DNA of 64,000 nt from Caldimonas tepidiphila (GTDB taxonomy: Bacteria > Pseudomonadota > Gammaproteobacteria > Burkholderiales > Burkholderiaceae_C): positions 1 through 64,000 of the forward strand of contig NZ_QXMG01000012.1 of assembly GCF_003569765.1 (NCBI RefSeq), given 5' to 3'. The notes beneath the pieces were generated by a model. That model was given only the letters and a program-made list of their open reading frames with translations, was not told the origin of the DNA and searched no databases. Below, one piece after another: positions 63,719-64,000 of the stretch. Each line of letters opens with the position of its first letter. The stretch's first letter is position 1. The translations under genes and the position numbers were made by a program.

Positions 63719-64000
63719 TCAGGGCGCGGTTCGGATCGGGGCCGCGCGGCTGCCGGTGCCGGGCGGGAGCGGGTTTCGTTCGACGTCGGGACGGCCGGCG
63801 CGGTCGCTCGCGAGGATCGAGCGCGCGGCCTCCATCAGGTCGCGCACGCAGCGGTGCGGCGTGCGCAGCGGCGACATCAGCCACTCGGTCTCGTTGCCGA
63901 CGTCGAGCAGCACGGTGCGGCAGCCGGCGCGCCGCCCCGCCTCGATGTCGTTGAGGATGTCGCCGACCATCCACGAGCGCGCGAGGTCGAGCCCGTGCTG
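63719..64000 (-). CDS. HAD-IIIA phosphatase, C-terminal part (GmhB-like), cut by window end
   Basis: The visible ~93 residues contain the HAD motif WMVGDILNDIEAGRRAGCRTVLLD, which matches the third/fourth motif of HAD-IIIA phosphatases such as D,D-heptose 1,7-bisphosphate phosphatase (GmhB). A diverged C-terminal extension follows (WLMSPLRTPHRCVRDLMEAA). The N-terminus with the DxD motif lies beyond the window. The GT9 neighbours support a heptose-activation role. Confidence 0.75.
   Translation of the reverse strand, partial: QHGLDLARSWMVGDILNDIEAGRRAGCRTVLLDVGNETEWLMSPLRTPHRCVRDLMEAARSILASDRAGRPDVERNPLPPGTGSRAAPIRTAP

Overview
The window is very GC-rich chromosomal DNA with long, dense operons. 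Gene content and order point to a betaproteobacterium of the order Burkholderiales, probably near the Rubrivivax/Methylibium/Caldimonas group. The evidence is the block purD-hemF-nadD-rsfS-rlmH-maf-rng and the general protein character. This placement is inferred, not searched.

Region by region. (1) 1-3.4 kb: a lower-GC left edge that truncates an arfB-like gene, then a secreted intradiol dioxygenase, dbpA and a short SSB-like gene. (2) 3.4-8.5 kb: small accessory genes (DUF1488, tiny membrane proteins, VanZ-like, cupin, a secreted unknown). They include a decayed copy of the 3' half of a tRNA-Lys gene that forms a direct repeat with the intact tRNA-Lys(CTT). (3) 8.5-19.5 kb, all minus strand: yebC-purD-hemF-nadD-rsfS-rlmH-maf-rng-tolB-pal-cpoB-tcdA-tRNALys(TTT)-tRNALys(CTT), a core housekeeping block. 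(4) 19.9-23.4 kb: bacteriohemerythrin, a methyltransferase, an SDR and small membrane proteins. (5) 23.6-53.6 kb: an accessory envelope/stress/exopolysaccharide region. It contains a stand-alone rpoN (sigma-54), an orphan NtrC-type response regulator, glycine-rich and Ser/Thr/Gly-rich low-complexity proteins, hemerythrin, glycosyltransferases, a cardiolipin-synthase-like protein, UDP-glucuronate decarboxylase with an unusual UDP-glucose-dehydrogenase homologue, PAP2, DUF2334, DUF378, DUF2383, DUF4142 and topoisomerase IB. (6) 53.8-57.5 kb: a compact operon of an unknown protein, a small MglA-like GTPase, an ABC ATPase fused to a tyrosine/dual-specificity phosphatase, and two roadblock/LC7 proteins. 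(7) 57.5-64 kb, minus strand: a glycan locus with a HAD-IIIA phosphatase, two GT9 heptosyltransferase-like enzymes, a carbamoyltransferase, a GT2 and another glycosyltransferase.

Two signals stand out. First, reading the intergenic regions of section 5 and its left flank by eye, I find GG-N10-GC (-24/-12) sigma-54-type promoter motifs upstream of about fifteen transcription units between 22.8 and 50.3 kb. They lie on both sides of six divergent gene pairs and in front of rpoN itself, so this looks like a local sigma-54 regulon with its own sigma factor and activator. Second, the GTPase-roadblock-(ABC ATPase/phosphatase) operon resembles bacterial polarity switches but adds a fusion protein whose ABC signature motif is lost. 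I do not recognise it as a described system.

Protein families were assigned by recognising motifs in the translations. No database search was possible, and family names should be read as that kind of call.
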